DNA of 64,000 bases from Solea solea (Eukaryota; Chordata; Actinopteri; Pleuronectiformes; Soleidae). A program made the position numbers and the translations under genes. Position 1 is the stretch's first letter. The number at the start of each line of letters is the position of its first letter. The stretch is taken from the NCBI RefSeq assembly GCF_958295425.1, contig NC_081149.1:22429964-22493963 (forward strand), read 5' to 3'. Below are positions 23,101 to 39,044 of the stretch, one piece after another. A model generated the notes under the pieces. That model ran no database searches and was not told where the DNA came from. It saw only the letters and a program-made list of their open reading frames with translations.

Positions 23101-26100
23101 TCATAGCGTCTTCCTCTTAGCATCTCCTCCCTGGCTTTGACTGACATCTGGACATGAAGAACAATTTTTGAAATTAGTGAAAAGCAACGATTTACAATAC
23201 AGAGATCAAATGACAGCTGAAATTACTCCATTAAAAAGGCATGCTGCCAACAAGTGACGAGCAGAGAACACAACAGGACCAGACAGACAACACAAGACAC
23301 CTGGAAAGACAACAGGAGAGGGAGTAAATGGAGCAGGCTTTGAGGGTCAGATTTTACCTGAGAAAGCGAGCTGCATGTGAGGAGGCAGAGACCCTGACTG
23401 GAGACTCTTATACAGATCTGAGGAGACAGGACAGGGGGGGACAAAGAGGGACACACGGCAACACAACAGGGAGGAGAAGAGGGCAAATGTGGAAAAGAAG
23501 GTGAGACAGACAAAGAGGAGCAAAATGACAGGGGTACAAAGCAAGCGAGGACGGCCAATCAGAAGTAGTAAACATAAGGTGGTGTGAGATGAAGGGAAAA
23601 GTAGGATTCAAGAGAAATGAAGCAAACAAAATAAAGTAATGTCAAACAGGAGAAAAAAAACAAGCTTAACATCTGACAAACAATATAAAACATGATGATA
23701 TTCTAACACGTAACACAAAAAAACAGCCTTCACAGGAACAGACAACAGTAGCTTTACAGACTGATGCTGGTCACATTCAGAGAGCTTGACCTATGTAATA
23801 TCTCAACATTTAAAGGGGACATATTACGCAAAATCAACTTTTTAACCATTTTAATACTTATATTTGGGACTCTGGAGGCCCTACCAGTCGCCAAAGTGTG
23901 GAAAAAGAATACTCAGTCATGTTTTCATGGTTCCCCTTAGTGTAAGTATAGGCGATAAAACACTCGATGTTGAATTCCCTGCGCTTATGACGTCATAATG
24001 CGCATTTCACCGCGAATGTTACCGCCCCACCAGTAAGTTTACTTCGAGAGCTCCACCTTAGCTCCACCTTGTCCCTGCGAGAGTGCAGGCGAGGGAGGAA
24101 GAGCGGTATTATGTCAACGCGGAGGGACAAGTGTGCTGTTGGTGGCTGCACAGTGGAGCACAGTGTTTTACACAAACTTCCACAGAGGATTTTATATATG
24201 AAGCTAATGTGCCGGATAAAGTCAGCAAACGTGTGTTCGTGTGTTCGCACTAGACTGCGGCCAGCGGTCGCCGTATTTAGTCAGGGGACGTATTTCACCG
24301 ACGTACAAACACACACACGTTGTTAAGAAAAGGTCACATAGATCTCATAACTGACCATTCTGACACGTCCTAATTAAACATATTTGTTCAGTACGTCCTC
24401 CATGACCGGAGCACAGACTCAGTCTGATACAATCACATATACAGCGGCCGCTCGCCACTGGCGAACAGCGGTGCTGCACTCTCTGTGCAGAGGTGCTGCA
24501 CTCTCTGTGAAAATCAGCTGATCGCCACCGCTGATCGCCAGCGGCGAGCCGCCTAAACGGCCGCTGTATGCGACTGATCGCCAGCTCCGGTGCAGACCGG
24601 TGACTATGCTCCGGAGACCTCGCCACCGCGGCACCGCTGATCGCCACCGCGGCACCGCTGATCGCCAGCTGTAAAGCGCTGTAACGAGGACAAATCAGAA
24701 ACCCCCTGGAAGAAGTGGGTGTGTGTTTGCCTGTGTCTCATTTGCATATAAAGGGACCATGCACGAAAACCGAGCGTTCTGAAAGGGGCGGGCTTAGCAG
24801 GGTTATTGAACTGCTATGATGCTTCATCCTTATGGTATTTTGACCAAGGCATGTCACTGACATGTTCATTAGGACACCAGGGAACTATTTTAATGGGGGA
24901 AATAGGGTATAATATGTCCCCTTTAAGGGTCCAGTGTGTAAGAGTTGGTGACATCTAGTGGCAAGACTGCAGACTGGAACAAACTTGATTAACTCCACCA
25001 CTCACACCTCCCTTTCCCAAGCAAGTCAGAGAACAATAGTGGCCTTTACACAACAGAAAATATGTAGTTCTTAATTTGAATACTAGTAAGCTTGCACTTC
25101 AAAATGTGAAAACGATATGGCGGACTCTGTAAAGCAAGGCTTATTCTAATGCTATGAAAACCAACCAATTTCTATTTTAAAGCAATTATACAAACATATT
25201 TATGGGTAGTTTATTCACGCTGGATAAACCCTTGTTAAGGCCTCTGTACATCAACTGAAGCATGAATAATATAAATAGTTAAATTAAAAAGTGCAGTCTT
25301 TTTACTGACCATTGGCTCATTAACAAAGAGAGTGATTGTTTAAAACTTGGTCACTATTGTTTTTTCAGACAGGAACGTCCTGTTTGTTAATAGACAAACA
25401 GGACATTCCTCAACCAACTGTGCATCAAGCATTTTTAATTAATTATGCCCTATTGTCAACAACACACAGACTGGTAAGATACATATAAAATGAAAACCAA
25501 CCCTAGTCCCAAAGAATAAAAGCCGCAACAACGCCCAGTGTCATTTCTTGGCTAATGTGAAGCCTGCACTGATTGGATAAATGTTATAAAATTATTATAA
25601 ATGTGCAAATTATTGACACAAAATCCCCCACACTGTTACACACTGGACCTATAAATCCCCTCGCCAACACATATGATCTATCATATCTACCATGTGTGTG
25701 CAGATTTAAATCGGTATCATAGTGCAAGAATAACTTTCATCTACAGAGTATCCATGATTGTTTGTGGAGTTGATCACTCACTCTGGGTCAGGGTGGAGAA
25801 CGCTGCATTGCTACTGGCCGTGGAGCCGCTGGCTGCTTCGCTGGAGCCTGCTGTACCCAGTGAAGGCAGGTTCAGTAGCGAGGGGAACTGGAAGGGCAAT
25901 GACACAGGCACTAGGCCCCCAAGCATCCCATACCCTAGAGAGAGAGACGAGGGTACCAGAGTGCTGCTACCTGTTGTGGAGACCTGCACACAAATGCATA
26001 AAGATCTTACACGTGTGGTCTAAAAATTGCGTCAAAAAAGACAAAAACTGACAGTTTCCTCCAAATCATCTTGCATTTCTGTACGTTAACCACCGAGCAG

Positions 26101-29100
26101 AGGTGGAGCAAGAACGTGTGTCGTCAAAAATAAATACTGATCATGCTACATCCTACTGTGGAGGACAGCATTACACCATTCAGAGCACAACCTGCTGGGA
26201 ATTATTAGAACAAGAAGCATTTATATCATAATATGTAATAACTACTGATTCTATAAGATAAGCAACATGGTTGTGTTTTTGGTCTCTGCTCATTAAGAAG
26301 AAAGAAAGAGAGTCTTCAACTCTCACTTTAAAAGTTCTTGCAATAATTATAAAAAGTTGATTAGAAAAAACATTCCACACATTAATCAGCCTTAAAAGTG
26401 TTGACTTTGCAGAGATAAACCGGACTTAATTGTCTGAAACAGAAAGCAAAACCTGGAGTAAAGAACAGTTAGCAGTTAGTTCCTTTTCAATCAGTTCTCA
26501 AACCAGTTTCACTTGAGGATTTTGATTATAGTAAAACAAGCGAATGATCAGATATTCTGAATAATGCAGGTCACAAAAGCCCAGTTTTCACCAAGTGATA
26601 CAATCCTATATGCCCATATTGTTTGTTTCAACTGTCAAACATTGAAAAGAGAACCACTTTTTTGTTAGCCTTCTAGTTGGGTAAACTGGCACAGTGGTTC
26701 AACACCTTCAGGGTGGAGCTAGAAAAACTAGTCTGTTGACTGAATACTTACACAGACAAATTGTTTTGTCTGGACAACAACGGGTTGGATTGGAAAAAAG
26801 AAAATGGCACTTTTAAATTGACCGTGCATTACTACAGAAAGGATCTTAAGCAGATTGTCTTTTAATGAAAATATCAATGTGTAGCAGTGTTTACTGCATC
26901 ACTTGGGTTAATTCTTGTGGCAGGCTACACCATGTCACACTGTTTACACAGCTTTTGCAACTATTGCCATCAGGCCGACACACCCCGGAGTGGAAACTTG
27001 CCAGATTACGGATTACTGTTGTAAACCGACTTGTGCTGAACTGTAATGATTCTACCACTTGGTAAAAAATGCACCTTTATCTGAATGTGCGGACAGTACA
27101 AACCTGTGACAACTGAGACGACACAGATGACGATGACACAGACGCGATGGACTTGGCGCCCTGAGGTGTCACACTCACGGGCCTCGGACGCTGACCTGGG
27201 TTAACAGAGGTCACTATGGGGGAGGCACTAGACCCTGAATGCTTGCTTATGGACGAGGTGTTGATAAGGCTGGTGTTGTTGGTGCTGTTGTTGCTGAGGG
27301 TCTTCTGGCTGCCTGGAGAGGTGTAGCTGCCTTGCCCTGGCTTGGTTGCTCCTCCATGGGCACCTGAGAACGTCGGGCGGAACCCTGCTATGGTTTGGGG
27401 AGAGTACTTGAGAATGGTGGGAGTTGCCTGAGACCTGGGGTTTTGCAAGATGGAGGGTGATGCCGAGGTGGTGACGGTGACAGTGGGGTTTGGTGTTCGG
27501 GGAGTAAGTTTGACAATAGGCGGTATACTGCTGTGTGAAGACTTGGTGAGAGTGGCATGCATAGGGGTGATGAAGTTAGACTGCGGCCGGGGCTGAATAC
27601 TAGAATGAGTCTGAGAGAGGGAATGAGAGGGGGAGGATTTACTCAGCGTGGAGTGGGGCAGGCGAGGAGTCTGGTAGGTTTTGGGCGTCAGAAGTGAGGT
27701 GGATGAATGGGTGTGCAGCCGAGACTGGGGTGATGTGAGGATGAGCGTGTCACTGCTGTTGGCTTTAATATTATTGCTGCCTTTGAGGAGGCCAGACAGA
27801 GGGGTGGAGACCACCGTCTTTGATCCTGGGGGCACGAGTGGAGACGAAGTGGGTGGTGGGCGAGGTTTAGGTAACGGTGATGAGGCAGACATGTTTACTT
27901 TTGCTGCACCCATAGGTCTCTGAGTGTTCAAAACTGAGTGTCTGTGTGCCTGTGTTATGGCCTTGACAACCCCCATCCCATCTACCCTCACAGAGGGCAG
28001 AGGAGAGGACATGGTGGAGGGGGGCCGAGACAGAGAGGTGGAGGAAGACAAAGAGGTAGAGATGTAGTGAGGTGTGCTGGAGGTGGGAGTGCTGACGGTG
28101 TTCTTTTTCTGCTGCTGAACTAGTGGCAAGGTGTGGAGGGAGGAGGGGTTGGTGGCTGTCCTGGGTCCTTCCGGCGACGGCGGGCTTTCCCCCTGAGCCA
28201 GGCCTTTGGCTGCGTTGCCAAGGATGGCAAGGGCCTGGGAAATGGAGTCTAATGAGGGAGCCGCCAGATCCTCATCAAGGGAATCCACACATATGGGCTC
28301 AGACGGTTTCTGAGGTGGTCGCCTGGCAACCTGGGCAGCAGGGGAGGGAGTGGCACCTGCTGAAGGTGTGGCTCGAACCCAGACAGCCTCCTGGAAAGAT
28401 TTAGCAAAAATAACATTTACAGCCTATGTCATAATCTCACTTCAGTGGTATTCTAAACTGTAGTTAAAAAAATAATCAAATGACTCATCTCATTCCAACC
28501 ATTATTAATGAGTTTATACGATGTTAAGTGAGCCATCAGCTCCACACAACTCTTATTATAGTTGTGTTTAGATCTTGTGCCGACAAGCAACATTTGTGCA
28601 CTGCACTCTGCATTATGTAAAGACAAGAGAGAGGCAACAGCAATACAAGTGATTGTACTGCTCAAACAACCCAGTCCTTTAGCAGTTGGACAGGATATGC
28701 ACGCACACACATTCACGCACGCACACACAAACACCCCCTCAATCATGTCTGATAGTACTGGTTGACAGAGTCTGTTTTTAGATGAAGGAAGCAGCATAAA
28801 AACCATTGACAAAGACCAAACAGAGACAGAATAATAAAATCAACAACAAGAAATCTGCAAAGGTTACGCCCTGCAGCTTTAAGTTTGGGCTTGTATATTT
28901 ACCCAACAGCTGTTTTTAGAATATATATTTTAAGGTTATTATAGTTGTTCTACACTTTCGTTCTTTATATACCAGTCAATAGTAGAGCCTTTTCTAACCA
29001 AGTTTCGGTGTAAGAGACAGAATACTAAATCCACTTGTTCTGTTCATATTTTACGGTTGACAAATTTAGTGGCATTTCACCTCCTATGCCACACAACTGC

Positions 29101-30950
29101 ATGTTTTAGCTTTAAAATACATCACTGCTGCTACGTTTGCATCTGCGACTACTATGGAGTTTTTATACACTTAAAATGGAGACACCTGGAAACTCCACTG
29201 ACCCCTTTTTGGTTTGCAGTTATCCACATTCACTTCCTGATCGGTTCTTATAAACTGAAACTCAACTACCAGCAGTGAATGCTTTCACTTTTTACCACAG
29301 TTTCTCTTTTATAGTATTCGGTTCAACTAAGCAACCAAGTACACAAACCGGTTTGTTTACCAATGCCAGATTACTTCTGGTACGGAGCGAAAACACTTAT
29401 CTGGAGACCATTTAGATGCTGGTGTTAAGAATTTGAAATGTGTAGGTAACCAGCCGAATACAGCACAGTACCTAAACTGTGCACGATTGATCAGGAGGCC
29501 AAGTTACTAGCAAGCACATGCACTTCATCACTTTTTAAGGAACCGCTGGTTTCAAAGTCTGACCTTTGGCTTTGCCTTGGGAGGAGGAACCATCTTCTTC
29601 TTTGCTCTGAAATGACAGCAGGAGTGAGAACAAGCTAAACCATCAGTCACCTGTGAATAAAAGGTTACAATAATTTACATGACTCACGTGTAACCTGTGA
29701 TGTGACCATGAGCCATGACGCTCTCTTTGAACAGCATCCTGTAGCAAGCAAACAAAAAAAAATCTTTAAATGGTACACTATTCAGCTAGCAAGTAAAGGT
29801 TAAGAAATGTTAATATGTAATATTAAATTAGGAAATGATGGCAAAAACAGACACACACAGACCTGGCCTGCATCCAGCCTTTCGGCCACAGAAGTTTGAC
29901 TTCAGTCTCCATGAAGGCTTTGAGGTAATCCTCCAGAGACTGCGTGTTCTTACCCTCCAGCTCGTAACAACTCAGTTTGACCCGCACCAGGTTACACAGC
30001 AATGACCTGGAAACCACATACAATTACCCAAATAATCCACTTAAGAGTCAATATGCACATGTATGGCCACTTCCCTCTGTGAATCTAACCTGAGTTTGTC
30101 GTCCCAGATAAACTTCTTCCGAGGCCCCATCACTCTCTTCCCCGGTTTCTCGTCATCATCGTCCTCTGACCCATTCTTCTCTCCCTCCCCAGACTGTTGC
30201 CTGGGAACACATGAAGAACCATTGCATGGTAAATCACTTTTAAAAACAATGTGGACAGAAATATGTGAAACAAACAGAAACAATGGCTGCATCAATCTTA
30301 GCCACGGTTTACGCAAGACGAGTCCTTACTTTGCCACTTTGGCAATACAGTCCATGTTGTATCGAGCAATCTGCTCAGGCATCACGCTGCACACCGCTAG
30401 CTTCAGTTTCAGCAGGGGAGCGCGAAGACGGTCATCCTGGACGACAGAGAAAACAGTCAGAAATCTCACACACATGCTAAATTTAGAATCCGATAACGGG
30501 CACACAACAGATACAACAAAATATGCTTTCACACAGCGAGCTTAGCATCCAACATAAACCAACTGGGATTATTTGTTAACCAACTTAATGCAAAAATAAT
30601 AAATATGGCTGCTGCGATGAATCTATACTAAATCATTTTGGTTTTTTATTTAAACAAGTTGTGTAGAAAAAAACATTTTGAAGTTTGGGAAACATTATTC
30701 GACAGTATTCATGGACCAAACAATGAATCAATTACTCCAAAATATTGTGAGCAGATTCCAGTATTGTGCAAATACACCTCAGATACAGCCAAAATGATAA
30801 TAATTCCTGTCACACACCTGTATGTTGAGGCTGAGCTTCTTAAGGCGTTTGAGTAGAGCTTCTTTATTGCAGGGCACAAAGGCCTCAAGGTGAGAGTAGA
30901 CAGCTGAGCGTACCTCTGTAGGCTGCTCCTGAACCTGCAACTCAATACTG

Positions 30951-30981
<31 letters not shown>

Positions 30982-33900
30982 ATGTAATTTACATTATCTT
31001 TGTTGATTTACAGCCATCTGCATAACAGAAAATGTGAATGAGACTCACTCTAGTAGGATGTTGTTCATGTCCAAAGTGAAGAATTTCTTTCTGCCCTCTT
31101 CGTCAAACAAACGGGACGCCTGTGACAACACAGTGTTATTTAGAGTTTAAGAATGTCTCTGTACATCCTGTTTACACTTCTGACACACCATAAAAAAGCA
31201 ACAAATGTTGAGGAATTCTTGTCTGCACTTCCTAATCTCTCATAGACAATGGTACACACCACTCGTGTAACCATGATGCATTTCATTCCTTATTCTTGGC
31301 TCAATGTTTTTATGCAATAAACTTGGTATTTCAGTATTTTCCTTCTGTCTGAACACTTCTCCAGCTAAATCTAAAAACAGGACAAGATGTCAGCAAAATA
31401 ATTCTCTGCAACATGAAAATTATGTGTTCAAATGTAATTAAAACTCGTACCGCTCTCAGGTCCTCAATGCGTTTTGAGAGAGGGCCTGGGAGTCCACTAG
31501 GCAGAGGGGGAGGAGTCATCATGTTGCCCTGTGGCACTCTGCTTACACCTGCTTTATGTCCCATTCCAAAGGAACCATTCTCTCCCTGCGCTGGACTGGA
31601 GGGCTGAGGCGAGTCCAGCATTCCAAAGTCCAGGTCGCCCATCATGTCCTGCAGTATGTCATTATTAGCCGTACCCAGCAGTGACATCACAGCCGGGTCG
31701 GAACTCAGGTCAACCATTGTGCAGTCGTTTCCACCGGCAGCCTTTGGGTGGGCGTTGAGGACTGCACTGTTGGTATGGGGCACTTTGGCGTTGGACCGCT
31801 GCAGACCACCAGCAGCTATATTCTTCTTGCGCATCTCGTCCTTCTCCCTGTTGAAACGACGCAGCATGTTGGCCAAGTGGAGAGAGTCCTTCATCAGCTT
31901 CTTCCGCTTTTTCTTTTCTGGACGATGAATACCCAGGGCTGAAACGCTGCTAAATAGAAGAGAGATATTTAACCAAGTAGCACAGAAAATCTTATGTCAC
32001 AATTAACACCCAAACTGTAGATGGTGAGAGGGTTGATAGGACTGACTTCCATGATCACACAATTAGTGTTTTGAATTAATCCGTAATTAAACTCTTAAAA
32101 TATTTCAAAGCAATGGATAAACAGTGAAGAATGATTAAAAGCATACCCAGACTTTGGTACTCTATTCTTCTTGGGTTTCTTTTCCTCCAGGATTCCATCT
32201 GGCTTTTTCCGTCTTTTCTTAATCACCCTCTCTTCGCCATCTTTCATCTTCTAAAGTAAGATAAAGAAACACCCACAGACGTAAGCATTGATGTTTAACC
32301 TGCCTGCATTTGAATGTCCTGATAGAAGTGCAGGGAAGATGATTTACCTTGAAGTGATTCTGCTCCATGCCTGCATTTTCTCCCTCAGAGTCAGATGCTG
32401 CTCTGAACTGCAGAGTGCCAGTATTGATGTAGAAGCCTCCGTGTTTTGTGGTGAGTGAGGCCGGTACCAGCTCATCATACTGAGGATGGAGGATAAATGA
32501 CTGTTATATTCCATTTATTACCAGCATTAAAGATTCAGTTCATCATAACACAACAAGTTTTGAATTAATAAAGAGAACTCACAGCTTCTGAATTGTCTAT
32601 GAATGGGTCAGTCTCATCATAGCCATATCCAATATCAATAAGATCCTGCATTCTGTCCTTTTTCTTTTTCTTGGGGACAACGCCCTACAAACAGAGGGAA
32701 AAACACAAGGGATCAAAATCCTTCAAAAAACAAATGCCTAGCATTCACCGTAAGCATACAATCCAAACAATTACAGCTGTTATCCAAGTATCTTGAGAAT
32801 ACAATACTTACATATTTGCTCTCAAATTTCTTGGCCAGCGCCTCAACCTCACGTCTTTCCCTCTCATCATCAGCAAAAGGGTCATTGGGGTCCAGAGGAG
32901 GAGTGAGCCCTTTAGGGACTGTTGGAGCAACATGCTTAACCTGACATAAACAAAGAAAATGAATTAGGAATAGGAGGAGGAGGCAGGCATTACCTCATAT
33001 ATGGTGCCTATTCACACAGTTTACTTATCACACATGTAAGAAAACAGGTATATGTTTTTTAATGGCTCTAAAAGCAGCCATATCCAATTTGAGAAAATAA
33101 CCCTGATGACACCATCAAGTCAAACATGACATTTACAAAAGAATGTCTACAATAAAACCTGAGGGCAGGGAGTTTGAAAGACATGTTTACTGCATTCATG
33201 TCATTAAGCAATTTCCCCAGGGGAACAATTAAGTATTTCGGATTCTGAAATCAGCACAACGTTAAAACAAAAACAAATGTTAACTTTAGATAAGTTATTA
33301 AGAATTAAAGCGGTAGGGATACATTTCATCATCAAAGTGTCACTCAACCTGCTCTTAAAGGTTTGTTTGAGTTGGGATGTATAGTCAGTGAGCCGGACTT
33401 TGTTGGGAAATTATTGATCGTAAGAGAAAGCGTGTTTGTCTACACGGTAAACTTCTGTAAACATTCAGACTTTAGCATTTGGTTAGAATGTTGATCTATT
33501 TTGGGGCTGGTACATATTTACTGTCCCTGTTCATATCAAAATAATACGTAAACTGTGATTCTGTGTGTGTGCTCTGCGTTCTCCTCTATGAAACACAATT
33601 AATATGAAATTCTACATAAAAACACCGAATTGCATCACATACTAATACTCATGCGCAGCACTTTCATTTCCGGTTTAAATAAATCACTGCAAACTTTGAC
33701 AACAGATCAAAGTAAGTGAAACCGGAGCGTAACAACGAAGTTAAACAGATATGCGTGTTACATTAACACCACACATGCACAGTTTGTACTTTAAAGTACA
33801 AACAACAGCATAATTGTTGTGGCATCTCAGAGCTGAGCTGGTGCCAAGTTACCAGGCTTTAGGCCCCTCCTCCTCACATCATGGAGCCTGCTCTCCTAAC

Positions 33901-34242
33901 CTGAGAAACTGTTGAGTTCACCAACTCGCCGTAGTTGAACTCGGCGGAGCCTCGTTCGCTCGGCTCCGTCAGCGGGAGGATGAGGCGGACGGTAGGTTTC
34001 GTCTCCTCGGTCTCGGCGTCGCTTCCTTTCGCGTTGCCAAACAGCCCCCCGCCGCCACCGCCGCCGCCGCCGCCTCCTCCTCCTCCTGACCCCAGCGCCG
34101 CCGCACTTCCACCTCCATCTTTCCCAAAAGTGATCTCGACGGCCTCATCTTCGCGGCGACGCTTCTTGCTGGACTCAGGGGTCGGCGGCGAGGTGGTGAA
34201 AGATGAAATGGTGACAAACGGCACTTTCCTCGGCTCTGCCAT
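23101..34242 (-). CDS. ubn2: Ubinuclein-2-like, HIRA complex subunit
   Basis: Ubinucleins bind H3.3 in the HIRA deposition complex. Exons in transcript order: 33901-34242, 32812-32940, 32583-32684, 32348-32479, 32147-32250, 31451-31949, 31049-31119, 30818-30947, 30330-30436, 30090-30200, 29863-30006, 29695-29738, 29564-29604, 27104-28390, 25782-25983, 23358-23417, 23101-23147; total 3552 nt, 1183 aa, all phases closing. Exon 1 has a poly-Gly run (about residues 55-70). The Hpc2-related domain (about 130-225) contains [20 protein letters not shown] and [20 protein letters not shown]. The ubinuclein middle domain (about 420-640) contains [19 protein letters not shown] and [12 protein letters not shown] Ser/Thr/Pro-rich tail follows and ends in KRKTL. 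The [13 protein letters not shown] and [14 protein letters not shown] wording is nearer UBN2 than UBN1. Confidence 0.9.
23812..24926. mobile_element. Non-autonomous TTAA-flanked DNA transposon in a ubn2 intron
   Basis: Ends are inverted repeats: AGGGGACATATTA on the left, TAATATGTCCCCT on the right, each flanked by TTAA, the target duplicated by piggyBac-type elements. Inside, a frame starting at 24111 reads [20 protein letters not shown] then HKLPQR, which looks like the start of a THAP-type zinc finger and decays soon after. A GC-rich block at 24430-24680 has short tandem repeats (CCGCGGCACCGCTGATCGCC twice, GGTGCTGCACTCTCTGTG twice). No transposase is left. Confidence 0.7.
24928..25650 (+). 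mobile_element. MITE with GGTCCAGTGTGTAA ends, joined to the previous element
   Basis: Left end GGTCCAGTGTGTAAGAG, right end GTTACACACTGGACC. The left part contains GACATCTAGTGGCAAGA, CACACCTCCCTTTCCCAAGC and ATATGGCGGACTC, the layout of a MITE common in percomorph genomes. It begins directly at the right TTAA of the preceding transposon. An imperfect hairpin at 25371-25410 lies inside and may be a nested insertion. Confidence 0.65.
30955..30982. repeat. ubn2: (AG)n microsatellite in a ubn2 intron
   Basis: AG tract on the + strand; on the transcribed minus strand it is a CT run that merges with the pyrimidine tract before the acceptor of the exon at 30947. Confidence 0.95.
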
Positions 34243-34400
34243 TTGACGCTCTCCGTGCGACGAGCGGACACGCGAAACGGGCAGCGCCGCACTCCCGTGC
34301 CGCTGGCTGGAGAGCTTAACCTGCAGATGGTCGACAAGTACAACTAGCTAGTAGCTCTGCTAGCTAGCGTCCTCAGAATGAGTGCTGCAGACAATACAAT
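33870..34400 (-). promoter_or_regulatory. ubn2: GC-rich, CpG-rich start region of ubn2
   Basis: CpG-dense DNA covers ubn2 exon 1 and about 150 bp upstream, in contrast to AT-rich flanks. This fits a CpG-island promoter. No TATA box was seen near the ATG at 34242. The transcription start cannot be placed exactly. Confidence 0.5.
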
Positions 34401-34837
34401 CACTTTTATCTCCTCTTAACCCGTTTTAATCCATAAAGTATAATCCCAGGCGCGGCCCCGTCGCTTGCGAGGGACTTAAAAAGTGAGAAATCGCAGTTTT
34501 GAGCGCTTCCATGAAATTGGCAGTTCGCTACCGCAAGGAGTATTCTGTAGTAGCCATCTTGATCATTATTATCATTATTCAGAGTCTGGGCGTGCGTATG
34601 AAAAGAAAGCGGAAGCCGGGGAGGAAATGGAAAAGTGTCTGACCAATCACAGAGCTGAAACACGCCCACCTGACACACGAGCGCGAACGTGGACACGATT
34701 GTTTCACACATACGCGCTCGTGCTTTTCACGCTGTCCTCAATATACCTCTAAACAAATAACTCGTAAATTTTAATTCACCATCAATTTCTAAGCATTAAA
34801 AAACATTGAATGAATGAATTAATTAAATAAAGTCAAG

Positions 34838-35110
34838 TCCAATCCAACTTTATTTATAAGCACTGTAAAACAACCACAGTGGACAAACGTGCTGCACAGA
34901 ATAATAAATAAATACAGAAAGAGGAACAAGAAAAAGCTCGCACGGGGCCATAAGATACATCTTAAAGAACAACTACAATAAGTTAAAAGATATAAAAATA
35001 GAAACAAAATAAAATAACATCCACAACTTCAATAGTGTCGAAGACCAATGAAAACAGATGGGTTTTAAGAAAAGATTTAAAAACATAGATAGATAGATAG
35101 ATAGATAAAA
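34838..35110. repeat. Dispersed repeat remnant ending in a GATA microsatellite
   Basis: TCCAACTTTATTTATAAGCA, then AAAACAACCACAGTGGACAA and GATGGGTTTTAAGAAAAG, resemble a repeat found many times in fish genomes. It ends in (GATA)n at 35086-35107. No coding potential is seen. Confidence 0.45.
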
Positions 35111-35514
35111 AACAAGTGCCAGTTCTCCCCTTAGCCATATTAGGCGTGTATGTCTGTATTACTAAATCATTAAACACTAAATTATGAATGTTTTAAGTGA
35201 ATAAAAGACACAAGAAGATACATATTTATATTAATGAGTCCATAACTAAGATCTGGAATTATGTTACACATTTTACCAACTGGTATATTTTCACACAGCC
35301 CATGTTATTGGTGTCCTGTTATTATGCTGTTCCTCCAGGACATTGTCTCTAGAACGTAGAAACAAACACTTAGTGTTGTTACTTCGTTTAGAAATAAGCT
35401 AAACAAAGGGTGTGCAGGTACAAAAATAATAAAAAAATAAAAATAAAAACTTATACATCGCATTTATGACTAGCACTTCATAGTTTGGCTAACTTGAAGC
35501 TCTTTCTTACTTCT

Positions 35515-35610
35515 AGCTCTTATTTGTACCCAAATGTTTAAATGCACTTATTGTAAGTCGCTTTCGATAAAAGCGTCTGCTGAATGACATTTAATGTAAT
35601 GTAATACTAC
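35515..35610 (+). repeat. LINE/SINE 3' tail remnant
   Basis: TTGTAAGTCGCTTTCGATAA followed by AAGCGTCTGCTGAATGACAT and a TTAATGTAATGTAATA tail is the typical 3' end of L2-type LINEs and the SINEs that use them in fish. The remaining sequence between ubn2 and rpsa (35110-35515, 35610-36820) shows nothing I can name. Confidence 0.6.
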
Positions 35611-36823
35611 TGGTATTGCACATAAATATATGACCGCAGGTGGCGATGTCGCACATTCTCGGCATGTGCATGTTCAGCAACAGTCGAGAAGAAGATTTAC
35701 GTAAACGGCGTAAAGATTTTTATTAACGCTGTAACGCATTTGAACCATGGATGATTTGAACATTTTGACATAAACAAAGAATATAAATAATACTGTGACA
35801 GACAGGTATAAATATTGAAACATGGTCATGTACTAAACACAATTAAATTGATTTAACTTAACTTTGATATAATATTCTATATTATATGTATTTATATTTG
35901 CATTAATATAAACTTATATTTAATTAAAAAAGGAAAATGAGAACTGAAGTGTTGGTCAGTATTTGGTAATGCATAAAGTGATTTGGCACATTTTGATATC
36001 AATTTTAGGGCCTTTATGTAGAGTTAAAAGCACATAAATATGGGTGTATTCCTTTAATTCTGCTATGTGCTGCACAGACACCATTTTAACAGTGTAAACC
36101 ATTTACCTGCAAAATCAGATCACGTGTGCAGTTAATACAACACTACCTCTGCATTAAACACTTTCCCGATTATGCTTGGGACTCACAATGCCCTCATGTC
36201 TATTATAGTCTGCACCAAGAAAGTCTGTAAACTTCATTGATGTTTAAACACACTAGATTCCTCCAGAATGAAATAGACCAGTGTGTGACTAATTAGAATT
36301 TTCATGACAAATGTTTCTCAGTTTTAAATGGAGTGATGGTCCTCTTTTCTCTCTCTCTCAATCTGGTGTTATATTACTAATGATCTGGAAACTAATACAG
36401 GATCAGTGCTAGAAACAGATCAGATTTGGATCACTGCACAGCCATCTCACTGTACCTGCATAATCACTTAAAATCTATTCACCTAGATCTTGAGTTTTAA
36501 GAAATCAGGTAATTACTCATTTTTGACGATCATACTTCAGCTGAAAAACACCTTCATGTTAAACCCAACTAGAAATAAAATGCACAATATGGAATATACA
36601 TCTTTAGTTTGTGAATTCCTTTCAAAAGCATGATTACAGTACACTCCACCTTAACATAACCTGAAGGATTTCTGATTTCATCATTTCCCCAGTAGTCAGT
36701 TATGAGCCATTTGGCTTCATGTCCTAAAGCTGAATATCTTGTAACTGATATTTAGTATCATTGAAATTAAGGTAACAAAGTCAAAGTGAAAAAAACACTT
36801 TTATTGTTGCCAAAGATGATGGT

Positions 36824-39044
<2,221 letters not shown>

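Noticed and set aside
24111..24326. A THAP-domain gene
   Set aside because: Only the first 25 or so residues look like a THAP finger; the frame then decays and lies inside a transposon with no continuation.
24345..24655. Minus-strand frames of 78-100 codons
   Set aside because: Derived from the GC-rich tandem repeats of the same transposon.
27681..28404. Plus-strand frames over the large ubn2 exon
   Set aside because: Antisense shadows of the low-complexity Ser/Thr/Pro-coding exon at 27104-28390.
29604..29606. ubn2 exon starting at the upstream AG (29606)
   Set aside because: Only the second AG keeps the frame that reads [10 protein letters not shown], the expected ubinuclein sequence.
31049..34242. 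ubn1 rather than ubn2
   Set aside because: The Hpc2-related and middle domains match UBN2 wording ([23 protein letters not shown]-type, [14 protein letters not shown]) better; UBN1 has DMGYGYDESDSF and a different middle domain. A tree would settle it.
33935..34246. Plus-strand frame with a poly-Pro run
   Set aside because: Antisense of the ubn2 poly-Gly exon.
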